Below are positions 1 to 8,641 of a stretch of DNA of 64,000 nt, piece after piece (the stretch's first letter is position 1; every line of letters begins with the position of its first letter). The stretch is from Arthrobacter globiformis (GTDB taxonomy: Bacteria; Actinomycetota; Actinomycetes; Actinomycetales; Micrococcaceae), in NCBI RefSeq assembly GCF_030815865.1, contig NZ_JAUSXI010000001.1, positions 1,426,001 through 1,490,000 on the forward strand. Reading direction: 5' to 3'. The notes beneath the pieces are model-generated. The model saw nothing but the letters and a program-made list of their open reading frames with translations, ran no database searches and had not been told where the DNA came from. Made by a program: the position numbers and the translations under genes.

Positions 1-68
1 GTAACGCTTCCAACGGCGGCCTAGAGCCCCAGCGCCCTGGGTGGGATAGCACCACCGCGGGCTTAAAG

Positions 69-116
69 GGAGGCCGACGGCGACACTGGGTGTCGTCATC
101 GGCCTCCTTTTTTCGT
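69..116 (+). terminator. Rho-independent terminator
   Basis: A nine-base outer stem (ggaggccga with tcggcctcc) and a six-base inner stem (cgacac with gtgtcg) enclose a three-base loop and run straight into six T residues. The orientation fits termination of a plus-strand gene lying left of the window. A frame-1 reading of the first bases ends in a TAG at 22-24, which could be the end of that gene, but seven codons are too few to identify it. Confidence 0.8.
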
Positions 117-250
117 GCCATCGAGGAGAGCGCCGGCGCGCGGCTTAGTGCGCTCCCTCAGGATTCCGGGTTTCGCGCGGGTCCTGCCAGTCGGCCTCGT
201 TGTGGCCCGGGGGGTGCGCCGCCCCCTGGTCGGGGTCGACAAGGCGCTGG

Positions 251-530
251 GTGCTTCAACGATTCGAGCTCAACGCCATCGTGAACCAGGTCTTCGTGGT
301 CAGCGTCAACTGCGCCGCCCCACCGGCAAGGGCCTGAGCATCATCGTGGATCCGGAGGGCAACACCCTGGGCGAGGCCGACGACGACGCCCCGGTGCTGC
401 TCACGGCGGAACTGGACCTTGCCGCCGTCGAGCACGTCCGCACGCATGGAACCGAAAACCTCAACCGCGCCTGGTCCCAGTTCCGCGACGGCGAAGATGC
501 CGTCGAACTGCCCGTCTACCAGGGCCGGAT
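251..530 (+). pseudogene. Carbon-nitrogen hydrolase (nitrilase superfamily), C-terminal fragment
   Basis: Only the last part of a nitrilase-type amidohydrolase remains. The run NQVFVVSVNCAA, followed by PTGKG, IIVDPEGN and a C-terminal stretch ending near LPVYQGRIS, is typical of the beta-sandwich end of this family, which hydrolyses amides or nitriles through a Glu-Lys-Cys triad. The reading changes frame in the CCCC run at 318-321; one more C would restore it. The catalytic Glu and Lys are missing because the first two thirds of the gene are absent. At about 520-530 the coding passes directly into a permease sequence, so the junction is a deletion or recombination scar. The fragment identity is fairly secure, the exact substrate is not. 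Confidence 0.6.
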
Positions 531-1668
531 CAGCCCACGTCCGCCGGTCCATCCACCCGCGGGTCGGGTTCCTGGTGGGCTGGGCCATCCTGCTGACTAC
601 CTCTTCCTGCCCATGGTCATCTGGCTCATCGGCGGCTCCTACCTGACTGCGCAGTTCCCCGGGATCCCCATCGGGGTCTGGATCGTAGGCTTCATCCTCA
701 TCACCACACTGCTGAACATCCTGGGCATCAAGGTGGCGGACAAAGCCAACTACGTGCTGATGGCGTTCCAGCTGCTGGTTATCGTGTTCTTCGTGGCGCT
801 GTCCGTCGGCAACGTGGTGTCCGCCGCCGGCGCCGGCGGCCTGGCCAGCACGCAGCCGTTCTTCAACGACACCTCCAGCTTTGCCACCATCTCCGCCGGT
901 GCCGCCATCGCCGCGTACTCGTTCCTCGGATTCGACGCCGTCACCACCCTCACCGAGGAGACCATCGAGCCGCGCAAGAACATGCCCCGCGCCATCATGC
1001 TGATCGCCCTGATCGGCGGCGGCATCTTCGTGGCCGTCTCCTATGTCACGCAGCTGGTGCACCCGGGCGGCGTGTTCGAGGACTCGGCCTCCGCGGCCAG
1101 CTCCATCGCGCTGCAGATCGGCGGGCAGCTGTTCGGCGCGGTCTTCCTCGCGGGCCTGGTGGTGGCGCAGTTTGCTTCCGGCCTTGCGGCGCAGGCCAGC
1201 GCCTCGCGCCTGCTGTACGCCATGGGCAGGGACTCCGTCCTGCCGAAGGCGGTCTTCGGCCGGCTCAGTGCGAAGTTCCACACCCCGGTGGTGAATCTGG
1301 TCGTCACGGGCATCATCGGGCTGATCGCGATCTTCCTGGACGTGGCCACCTCCACCTCGTTCATCAACTTCGGCGCCTTCACCGCCTTCACCGCCTTCAC
1401 CGCCTTCACCTTGGTGAACGCCTCGGTGGTGTTCCACCACCTGCGGCGGCGCCGTGCGGAGGAGCAGCTGAATCCTGTGTCCTACGTGGTGGTGCCGGTG
1501 ATCGGAGCGGTCATCTGTGCCTACCTGCTCTCACAGCTGGACAGCAACGCGATTTCGCTGGGAGTGTCCTGGCTGGTGCTGGGCGTGGTGGTCCTGGCCT
1601 TGATCACGCGCGGCTTCAAGGCGGCGCCGCCCGAAATGACGGCCACGGAAAAGGCGACGGTTGAGGCA
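519..1668 (+). pseudogene. APC-superfamily amino acid/polyamine permease, N-terminally truncated
   Basis: The fragment codes for about nine hydrophobic membrane helices of an APC transporter. Diagnostic pieces are HPRVGFLVGWAILL, DYLFLPMVIWLIGGSYL, the helix 6 region AAYSFLGFDAVTTLTEE and RASRLLYAMGRD-like loop ASRLLYAMGRDSVLPK. It resembles PuuP/YfnA-type amino acid or putrescine importers. The first roughly 80-90 residues, including helix 1 with its unwound substrate-binding segment, are missing, and one base is lost near 594. The 3' end runs without a stop into sequence antisense to a diacylglycerol kinase fragment. It cannot be a working transporter in this form. A four-copy 9-base repeat lies within it. 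Confidence 0.75.
1375..1410 (+). repeat. In-frame 9-base tandem repeat, four copies
   Basis: The unit gccttcacc occurs four times without mismatch and adds repeated Ala-Phe-Thr to a permease helix. APC permeases normally carry one such triplet here, so slippage expansion is the simplest explanation. Confidence 0.9.
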
Positions 1669-1734
1669 GCCGCCTGGATTGGGCGCCTGGGCCGAAGGGA
1701 AAGAACCACCGTGAGGATAGCGCTCGGACAGCTG

Positions 1735-2180
1735 GAGTCGGGCACCGACATCCATGACGCGACGTTGAGGAATGGCTCACCGTTGGCCCGGCCGAGGTCG
1801 ATGTCCACCACCTTCCCTTCAGCGACGGTAGCGCACGCCTCGGCCAGATTGTTCGGTATCTCCAGCGTGCGGGCGAAGTCATTGGCGGTGCCCAGCGGAA
1901 GAACGCCGAGCGCAACGTCGATGCCGGCAACCCGACCGGCGGCGGCGGTCACGGTCCCGTCGCCGCCACCCACAACGATCAGGTCGTGCCCGTCCTCCAC
2001 CACCCGGTCAAGGGTCGCGGCCAGCTCGCCCCCGGACAGCACGTGGTGCATGGAGGAGATTGGCACGCCTGCCTTTCGCATCGTGTCCACGGCAAGTTCG
2101 TGTGCCGCTCCTCGGCGTGATCCGGCATTGATCACCACGGCGGCAGAGCGGGCGTCCCGGGCAGCCTTCATGTGGGACAT
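1735..2180 (-). pseudogene. Diacylglycerol kinase-like lipid kinase, N-terminal fragment
   Basis: The fragment has the nucleotide-binding half of the DAGK catalytic domain (DagK/YegS type, phosphorylating diacylglycerol or related lipids). It shows VVINAGSRRG near the start, the signature VVGGGDGT at about residue 70 and PLGTANDFART at about 95. After FLNVAS the homology stops; the following sequence is the antisense of the adjoining permease tail. Full-length members are near 300 residues, so about half is lost, including the C-terminal beta-sandwich domain. It meets the permease fragment tail to tail, which points to a rearrangement rather than point decay. Confidence 0.7.
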
Positions 2181-2627
2181 GGTAGGCCGCGGACCTGTGA
2201 ATTCCCGCAGGGGACTGGGTGGGATCTAGGACTCGCACGGGCCCGGCGGTTAGACATGGCGAAGCAAGCCGGCGAACAAACCAGCTCGGCGGGGTCGCCG
2301 CCCACCTCCAAACCGGGCCGGTCCGCCACAGGGGTGAGCCACTTCGGCGCCTTGTCGATGACGCTGGAACCGCCGACGGCGGCCACGGCACACCTGTATC
2401 CTGACAATGCAGGTTGAATGGCTATAGCAGCCATCAACCAAGCTCGGTTCGCGCGGCCGGATGACGGGTCCGGAATCCTGGGCCGTCGCCTTCCACGTCG
2501 TGGATCAGCGCCGCTATCGTCAGTCTCCGATCAGCCCCCGGGCTCTTGGAATGGATCCTTATCACTACCGACTCGCCAGCTCCCGTAGGAATCCCGACAC
2601 CGGTCCAACCCCTCGCGCACAGCTGCG
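2181..2627. other. Region without a confident gene
   Basis: Between the kinase fragment and the methyltransferase there is no reading frame I can assign. A minus-strand frame at about 2230-2437 has reasonable composition (AVAAVGGSSVIDKAPKWLTP) and could be another gene remnant, but I do not recognise it. No tRNA, repeat or clear terminator was seen. Confidence 0.5.
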
Positions 2628-3749
2628 GTGGATGAGCCCGCCGTCGTGACTTGGGTCGAGGCCGGTGTCAGCATGACCGCGCGGTGGCGTTCGGCGAACG
2701 GCACGCCGGCGCCGACGCACGTCGAAGTGGTCGCCGACTCCCTCACCGCCGATGATGCGAACCGGATGGCGTCACAGGGGATCGCGATGCTCTGGCACGG
2801 TGACTTCCACAATGCGCGGCAGATCCTCAAAGCCATGGATCGGCGGGTAAGCGCCGGAAAGAAGAAATTCGAAGGATCTCCGGCCGACGGGTTTTATCGG
2901 CATCGCCAGTTCGCCTCGCATCGTGCACGCATTCTCGGCCTTCTGCTGATTCCTCTTGATCCGGGCGCAGTGGTGCCGCTGCGCCGCGCACCGGATATCC
3001 GGGAGGCCGCCGCTGAAGCGTACGGCGATATCGGCGAACCTTCCGTTGTGTCCCTGCATGAGCTTGTCGGGGCAATTGGCGCCCACGAGTGGCGACGGAA
3101 TGGCGTCTACGTCGATGCCCTGCAGGGCCGCATCCACCCGCACTATGGCACGTTCTTCCCCACACGGAGTGAGTACGTGGATCTCGTGGCCGCCGCGCCG
3201 CTGCCCTCTGACACGCTGGCGTTCGACGTCGGAACCGGCACCGGGGTGCTCGCCGCAGTCCTCGCGCGCCGCGGCGTCCACCGCGTGGTAGCGACGGACA
3301 ACGAACCGCGTGCCATCGCCTGCGCCACCGAGAATTTCCGGAACCTAGGTGTCCAGGACCGTGCTGAGGCCGTCCTGACCGACATGTTCCCGCCCGGGCG
3401 GGCACCACTCATCGTGTGCAACCCGCCCTGGATCCCGGCCACGCCGCATTCCACCCTGGACAACGCCGTCTACGACCCCGGGAGCAGGATGCTGTTCCGC
3501 TTCCTGAAAGGACTCTCCGACCATCTGGAGCCGGGCGGTGAGGCCTGGCTTGTCCTCTCCGACCTGGCCGAGCACCTTGGCCTGCGGACGCGTGACGATC
3601 TGCTGAACGCCATCACGGCGGCCGGGCTGAAGGTGGTGGAACGGCTGGACACCAAGCCAACGCATCCGAAGGCATCGGACCGCGACGATCCCCTGTTCGA
3701 GGCGCGCACGGTCGAGGTCACGTCGCTGTGGCGGCTTGTTCGCCGATAG
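2628..3749 (+). CDS. Class I SAM-dependent methyltransferase (PrmC/HemK-like)
   Basis: A complete 373-residue protein. The catalytic domain lies in the second half: motif I AFDVGTGTGVLAAVLARRG at about residue 200, an acidic VVATDNEPRA at the end of strand 2, and motif IV NPPW at about 265. NPPW/NPPY methyltransferases modify amide or amino nitrogens, classically the glutamine of release factors or an exocyclic base amine. The N-terminal half has a methyltransferase-adaptor character and is not itself recognisable. GTG at 2628 is the longest start; an ATG sixteen codons further in (at 2673) is possible. It is the only intact gene in the decayed left edge. Release factor, ribosomal protein or nucleic acid substrates are all possible. 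Confidence 0.8.
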   Translation: MDEPAVVTWVEAGVSMTARWRSANGTPAPTHVEVVADSLTADDANRMASQGIAMLWHGDFHNARQILKAMDRRVSAGKKKFEGSPADGFYRHRQFASHRARILGLLLIPLDPGAVVPLRRAPDIREAAAEAYGDIGEPSVVSLHELVGAIGAHEWRRNGVYVDALQGRIHPHYGTFFPTRSEYVDLVAAAPLPSDTLAFDVGTGTGVLAAVLARRGVHRVVATDNEPRAIACATENFRNLGVQDRAEAVLTDMFPPGRAPLIVCNPPWIPATPHSTLDNAVYDPGSRMLFRFLKGLSDHLEPGGEAWLVLSDLAEHLGLRTRDDLLNAITAAGLKVVERLDTKPTHPKASDRDDPLFEARTVEVTSLWRLVRR

Positions 3750-3791
3750 TCCGGTGCGATAGGGCGTAGCCGGCGGGTCACCTGGCCAGCG

Positions 3792-3844
3792 GCCGCCGTC
3801 GGGGAGTACGACGGCGGCGCGTGGGCTGGGTGCCGCCCAGCCCA
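3792..3844. terminator. Two adjacent hairpins between convergent genes
   Basis: A perfect nine-base stem (gccgccgtc with gacggcggc, 3792-3818) is followed by a second perfect nine-base stem (tgggctggg with cccagccca, 3822-3844). They separate the plus-strand methyltransferase from the minus-strand thiamine-diphosphate enzyme remnant. There is no T run, which is common for actinobacterial termination hairpins. Confidence 0.4.
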
Positions 3845-3857
3845 ACGGCTCCGCAAG

Positions 3858-4790
3858 TCAGCCCGCCACCGCCGCCTTCGCGGCCTGCGAGGCCGCCATC
3901 CACTCGCTCAGCCACGGCGCCCGGACGCTCGACGTGATGCGGCAGCCGGCCACGAAGGTCCCCTTGGCGCCGGCGTCGATCCACTCCTGGAGCGCGGAAA
4001 GGTCCGCCAGTGAGCGGATGATCGCCGACTCCGCACCGAGCGCGCGGGCGATGCCGCTGAAGTCCACTTCGGGGATCAGCATCGGCTTTTCGGTCAGGCC
4101 CTGGGAGCCGTACTGGTGGATCTAGGCTCCATAGGCGGCATCGTTGTAGATCACGACGACGGCGCTCCTGGCCGCCCCAATCAGCGATTCGAGGTCGGAC
4201 AGCCCCATCAGGAAACCGCCGTCGCCGGAGGCCAGCACCAGGGTGCGGCCGTCCTCCACCGCGCGGGCCGCGCTGACGGCGCTGGCAAGGCCGAGCCCGA
4301 TGGTCTGGAAGGCCGTGCCCACCATGACCAGGTCCTGCGGTCGCGGGATGTGCCAGTACATGGGGACCCAGCCGAGGAAGTGCCCGCCGTCCTGGACCAC
4401 GGTGCGGCGCTCCGGCAGGCCGGCGTCCAACGCGATGGCAAGGGAACGAGGGTCCAGCCGGCCGTCAGCGGTTTCCGTGGTACCTGCGTGGTGGGCCGGT
4501 CCTTCGGCCAGACGCTTGCGGGCTTCCGCCCGCCACGCTTCTGCTGAAGCCTCGCCTTCCAGCAGTTGAAGGATGCGTCCGGCGGCAGACTTCGCATCCG
4601 CGCTGACTAACACGTCCACCGAGGGTGCGTCGGCTGCAGGGCGGCGTCGATCTGGATAACGGTGCTGTCGGGCCGAGCAGGTTGCCCGAACCGCATGGTG
4701 AAGGGGCTCAGGCTTGCCCCGGCCACGAGGACTACATCGGCCTCACCCATGAGCCCCGCTGCGGTGTCCGTGCCGAACGACGAGATTACT
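3858..4790 (-). pseudogene. Thiamine-diphosphate-dependent enzyme (acetolactate synthase-like), damaged
   Basis: The C-terminal two domains of an acetolactate synthase/benzoylformate decarboxylase-type enzyme are visible. From the N-side come SSFGTDTAAGLMGEADVVLVAGASLS (central domain), then HFLGWVPMYWHIPRP, GTAFQTIGLGLASA and the ThDP/Mg motif GDGGFLMGLSDLE ending in YNDAAYG. Three defects are seen. The N-terminal pyrimidine-binding domain is absent. One base is missing in the run at 4623-4625. A TAG at 4122-4124 stands where relatives normally have a Glu codon, and the same frame then continues as IHQYGSQGLTEKP to a normal end at 3858. The missing N-terminal half makes this a true remnant whatever the base-level errors. 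Confidence 0.75.
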
Positions 4791-5089
4791 GGGTTGCTCA
4801 GAGGAAACTGAAGGCTGCCGGACGGGAACGCACTCGGCTGATCGGAATTTTCGGTGAGTCAAAGGGCGAAGAGGGACCTGGGAGCCGCTCCAGCTGTCGC
4901 GGGCTCTTTGGCGAAGTCCCAGAAACTGGGAGACGTAAGCCCGAGATTAACCTGATAGGAGTTCCAGCCAGCAACTGAATACCACCTAACACTGGGCTGC
5001 TAACGGAAGTTCTTGGGTTACAAAAAACGCATAGCGGCTAAGAAATTTTTGTAACCCTGGAAATGTCAGGTGCCGGCTAAGTTCCATAC
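4791..5089. other. Intergenic, no feature recognised
   Basis: About 300 bases of lower G/C than the surroundings upstream of the small zinc-ribbon gene. I find no convincing gene, RNA or repeat. The drop in G/C near 4980-5060 would suit a promoter for the following gene, but no clear -35/-10 pair stands out. Confidence 0.4.
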
Positions 5090-5332
5090 ATGACTGAGGA
5101 GAGAAAGACTAAAAAAGCTGCGACAAGGAGATGCCCGGTATGCGGGCACGAATCTTGGCGGATCATCTACGGAATGGTTATGCCCGACGTCATCGAGCGA
5201 TATCCGAAAGCGGAATTTGCCGGCTGCGTCATTGTGCCCGAAGAGCGCATTTATTTTGCTACCGGCAAAGTGGAAAGTGGCATAGCCAAGTGGGCTTGCC
5301 AAAATAACGAGTGCCGCCACCGATGGTGGTAG
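5090..5332 (+). CDS. Small zinc-ribbon protein, function unknown
   Basis: An 80-residue protein with two cysteine pairs, CPVCGHE at about residues 15-21 and CQNNECRHRWW at the C-terminus, which should bind one zinc ion in a ribbon fold. A lysine-rich N-terminus (EERKTKKAATRR) suggests nucleic acid contact. The DNA is less G/C-rich than its neighbours, consistent with recent acquisition. It converges on the AddA-like gene with only 15 bases between stops, and its last codons form one arm of the terminator of that operon. I do not recognise a named family. Confidence 0.65.
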   Translation: MTEERKTKKAATRRCPVCGHESWRIIYGMVMPDVIERYPKAEFAGCVIVPEERIYFATGKVESGIAKWACQNNECRHRWW

Positions 5333-5343
5333 ACGGCACTCGT
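5301..5343 (-). terminator. Terminator of the helicase/sigma operon, nested in the zinc-ribbon gene
   Basis: A perfect ten-base stem (acgagtgccg at 5307-5316 with cggcactcgt at 5334-5343), extended by an inner ccacc/ggtgg pairing, follows the stop of the AddA-like gene. Read on the minus strand it ends in TTATTTT, so it should work as an intrinsic terminator in that direction. Its left arm is also the end of the plus-strand coding sequence. Confidence 0.75.
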
Positions 5344-5347
5344 CACT

Positions 5348-8300
5348 TTACGACTCGGCCTCTGCTTTCGTGTGCCGTGCCTGACGGCGAATTTCAGCAT
5401 CCCCGGTTCGGCAAAAGATCAAGACTAGTTCATTTACTTTTTGACCGGTGATGCGCTCCACCATTCCCGCGTAGGTCGACAGCTGGCGCCAGTAAGCCGC
5501 CAAGGTCTCCTGCGTGACGCTGATGTCAGTCTTGAAATCGGCGATAACCAGCGTTCCGTCATCTTCGCGGTACATCAGATCGATGATGCCCTCAAGAGTC
5601 ATTCCGCTGGTCGAAGTGACAACAGGAAGCTCAAGCCAGTGGTCCCGGTCAGCGGCGCGCTGCACGGGGACGCTCCGCAGCGCAGATCGGGCCCGTTCTG
5701 CAAGGCCAGCAGGATCAGCCAGTCCGGAAGCGCTGACAATCCTTTCGGCGAGCTTTTCAAGGTTCTCGTTCTCCCTGAGGTCACTCAGCTCGAGCAGCCG
5801 GTGCAGTGCGGTACCGAACTCCTTGCCATGTTCCCTGCCTGTCGCTGACACAGACGGCAGCAAGCCGTCCTCATCAATGCTCACAAAATATGGGGTCTTG
5901 TCGGTTCCAAAACCGGCCAAGTCCCCACCTCCTTTGGCAATCGCCGTGACGGAGGTGGACGATACGAGGGCCGAGTTCTTCTGCCAGACATCGCGTTGCT
6001 GCTGCCACTCTTCAAGCGCTGGTACCGGCTGCACTTCGTGATCAGTTCTCGCCTGAAGGGGCATGTCTTCTGGGACATGGAGATCTACCGCCGGAACCGC
6101 ATCAGCTGCGTCTTTCAGGACTTGGCCCAGGCTATTCTTGGCGTTCACATAGTGGGAGACGACAAGGTGGCTTTCCGCGCGTGTGCAGGCCACGTACAGG
6201 AGACGGCGCCTCTCAGCGTCGTCGAATTGCTTCTCGATGGCTTCGGCACTTCCGTATCCCGCGGACCGTATGTCGCTAATGAAGTGCACCTGTACTTGTG
6301 AGCTCTGATCCCACAGGGCAGCAGCCTTTTGATTGTTGGGTCCGGAGCCCGTGCCGGCGAGAATCACCATCGGGAATTCCAGCCCTTTAGAAGCATGGAT
6401 GGTCATGATCCTGACGGCCTGAACGTCCGTTTCCGGCACTACAGCTTCTTTGACCCGCGAATTTTCCTCCTGCTGCACGGCTGCCCAGACCAGGTAATCA
6501 CGTAGGCCGCCGTGAGTGGCCTCAGTCCAGGCCCGTGCTTGGTCGATGACAAAGCGTAGCCGTCGCCAGACGTCCCGGTAGCGCGGCGCATCAACGGCTG
6601 CCTCGAGCATGCGTCGGTCAGCGGCGAGGTGCTCCATGATCTCGGCCGGTGTCAGTACCTCTATCTCCCGGCACAGGGCAGCAAGATAAGCGATGGCTTG
6701 TGCAACGCTGGAATCTTTGAGCGCGTCGGGCGCGTCCGCAAAGAGGTTCCAGTACCCCCCGGCCCGCTTCCACTCGAAAAGTGCATCATCACCGCACCCG
6801 AACATCGCCGACCGCAGGGACAGCACAAGCGCCGCTTCATCCGCAGTATTAGAGATCGCCCGCAGCGCGAGCAGCAGATCGGTCACTTCCTGGGTGGAAT
6901 AAACCAACGACGATGCCTCGGCCCGGTACTCAATACCGGCGTCGTCCAGCGCGTCTTCCAAGGCGGCGAGGGAAGTCCGGGTGGGGATCAGGACGCAAAT
7001 GTCCTTCAACTCAACCGGTGCACATTCAAAGCCCTCGGACCGCTTGCTTTGCTTCTGCCACGCCGGTGGCCCTGCCGTGCCCGTTGCGATTCTGATTGCC
7101 CCGGCAACATCGGCGGCTTCCTGCCGGCGCATGGCATCTGCCGAGACCTTTCCCGATTTATCGGCTTGCGCACCGCCGCTGCCAATAACGGAAATGGCCG
7201 GGCCGTGCTCATCGCTCCATTCGGGACGCTGGGGGTCGGGAACCAAGGCGTGGTACTCCGGCTGAACCGTGCCGTTCGCCGTGATGAGCTCGCCGAACGT
7301 GCCGTTGATCCACTCAAGCAGTTTTCCCGTGGACCGGAAGTTGGTCTGGAGCGAAGCGGTCCTGGAATTCGCGTCGTCTGAAAAACGCTGCTGTGCCGCG
7401 AGGTAGGTGGCGATATCGGCCCTGCGGAAGCGGTAGATGGACTGCTTCGGATCCCCGACAGTAAAGAGCCGGCCTGGCGGTACCCTAAGCTGTTCCCAGC
7501 CGTCGGGCCCGCAGACGTCGCTGGCGGCAATCCGCGTGGCAAGTTCAGCCTGAATGGGGTCCGTGTCCTGGAATTCGTCCAGCATGATGCAGCGGTAGCG
7601 ATCGTGCAGGGCTGCATGGACGTCCCGTTTGTCGTCACCGACAAGGAGGTCCCGGGCGTGAATGAGGAGGTCGTGATACTCGAGCTCGCCGCTGCGCTGG
7701 CGTTCACGGGCCGCTTGGAGAAGGACCTCGGCCATGGCGGCGGTAACGGTTTCAACGGCTGGCTGGACAAAGCTGTTGCGCAGGGCTATCGCCTGCTGGG
7801 CCAGATCTTTGCAGGAGCTCCGCACATCGGCGACGTTGACTGACCAGTTGCCTTTTCGCCCGCCACGAAGGTCGGGTTGCGGCACAGCATGCAGCAGCTC
7901 AAGGACGAGTCCCAGCTCGCCCGTCGCCGCCTCCGCGAGGCGGCCGTGCCAGCTCTTAATGAGTTCGAAGGCGGCCAACAGCTTATCCGCAGGGTCAGTG
8001 CAATGGTCGGCGTGTGCGAGAACGTCGGATGTCTGGCGGAGGAGCGGGCCTAGATTGACCGCGGGGATAGGGCGCTTCTGGGGAGGGTGGCTCTCCAACC
8101 GGTCCCAGTTCGCGTCCAGGTCAGCCGCAACGTTCTGCAGGTGGTCCAGCGAAACTCCCACGGCGAGCAGGATGCGGAGGGCGTCGTCCAGGGACCGGTC
8201 AGCGAACAGCTCTTGGCGGGCCGCTTCCCATCGCCGGCTAAAGGCAATCTGGGACCGTAGCTCATCCACGACGGTGATCAGGGGCGGGACTCCAGCCTCA

Positions 8301-8641
8301 ATGGGGTGTTCGCTGATGATGCGCGCCGCAAAGGAGTGGATGGTGCCGATGGGAGCCGTGTCCAGCTGGTCGAGCGCCCGTTGGCGCAGCTCTGTAGGGC
8401 AAGCGTCCGTTAGCTGCCGACGGATCCGTTCCCGGAGCTCACCCGCAGCCTTTTCGGTGAAGGTGATGGCTGCCACGCCCTTAAGTTCAATCCCGTCGTC
8501 GACCATCGCGCAGATGCGCTCGACGAGTTCATGCGTCTTGCCGCTTCCTGCACCGGCTTCGACGAAGATGTTCGCTTCGAGCTCTTGCTCGATCAGTGTT
8601 CGGTCGCTCTGGTCTGTGAGTTCCAGGAGTTCGGGTTTCAT
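5348..8641 (-). CDS. AddA-like UvrD-family helicase with RecB-type nuclease domain
   Basis: A 1097-residue SF1 helicase-nuclease. Walker A FVEAGAGSGKT is at about residues 28-37, FTEKAAGEL (motif Ia) at about 62, DEFQDTDP (Walker B) at about 355, GDPKQSIYRFRRAD (motif III) after it, MTIHASKGLEFP (motif V) and YVACTRAE (motif VI) near 800-860. The C-terminus has a PD-(D/E)XK nuclease core with GIIDLM and ADFKTD at about 1040-1060 and a following Gln-Tyr helix. This is the architecture of AddA/RecB, which unwinds and resects DNA ends. It overlaps the AddB-like gene by 4 bases (ATGA), so the two are translationally coupled. Housekeeping actinobacteria use AdnAB or RecBCD; this pair looks like an accessory version placed beside a sigma-helicase fusion. 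Confidence 0.88.
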   Translation of the reverse strand: MKPELLELTDQSDRTLIEQELEANIFVEAGAGSGKTHELVERICAMVDDGIELKGVAAITFTEKAAGELRERIRRQLTDACPTELRQRALDQLDTAPIGTIHSFAARIISEHPIEAGVPPLITVVDELRSQIAFSRRWEAARQELFADRSLDDALRILLAVGVSLDHLQNVAADLDANWDRLESHPPQKRPIPAVNLGPLLRQTSDVLAHADHCTDPADKLLAAFELIKSWHGRLAEAATGELGLVLELLHAVPQPDLRGGRKGNWSVNVADVRSSCKDLAQQAIALRNSFVQPAVETVTAAMAEVLLQAARERQRSGELEYHDLLIHARDLLVGDDKRDVHAALHDRYRCIMLDEFQDTDPIQAELATRIAASDVCGPDGWEQLRVPPGRLFTVGDPKQSIYRFRRADIATYLAAQQRFSDDANSRTASLQTNFRSTGKLLEWINGTFGELITANGTVQPEYHALVPDPQRPEWSDEHGPAISVIGSGGAQADKSGKVSADAMRRQEAADVAGAIRIATGTAGPPAWQKQSKRSEGFECAPVELKDICVLIPTRTSLAALEDALDDAGIEYRAEASSLVYSTQEVTDLLLALRAISNTADEAALVLSLRSAMFGCGDDALFEWKRAGGYWNLFADAPDALKDSSVAQAIAYLAALCREIEVLTPAEIMEHLAADRRMLEAAVDAPRYRDVWRRLRFVIDQARAWTEATHGGLRDYLVWAAVQQEENSRVKEAVVPETDVQAVRIMTIHASKGLEFPMVILAGTGSGPNNQKAAALWDQSSQVQVHFISDIRSAGYGSAEAIEKQFDDAERRRLLYVACTRAESHLVVSHYVNAKNSLGQVLKDAADAVPAVDLHVPEDMPLQARTDHEVQPVPALEEWQQQRDVWQKNSALVSSTSVTAIAKGGGDLAGFGTDKTPYFVSIDEDGLLPSVSATGREHGKEFGTALHRLLELSDLRENENLEKLAERIVSASGLADPAGLAERARSALRSVPVQRAADRDHWLELPVVTSTSGMTLEGIIDLMYREDDGTLVIADFKTDISVTQETLAAYWRQLSTYAGMVERITGQKVNELVLIFCRTGDAEIRRQARHTKAEAES

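Noticed and set aside
115..2229. A 704-codon open frame over the left edge
   Set aside because: It joins parts of a nitrilase and a permease and then runs antisense to a kinase fragment; it is not one protein.
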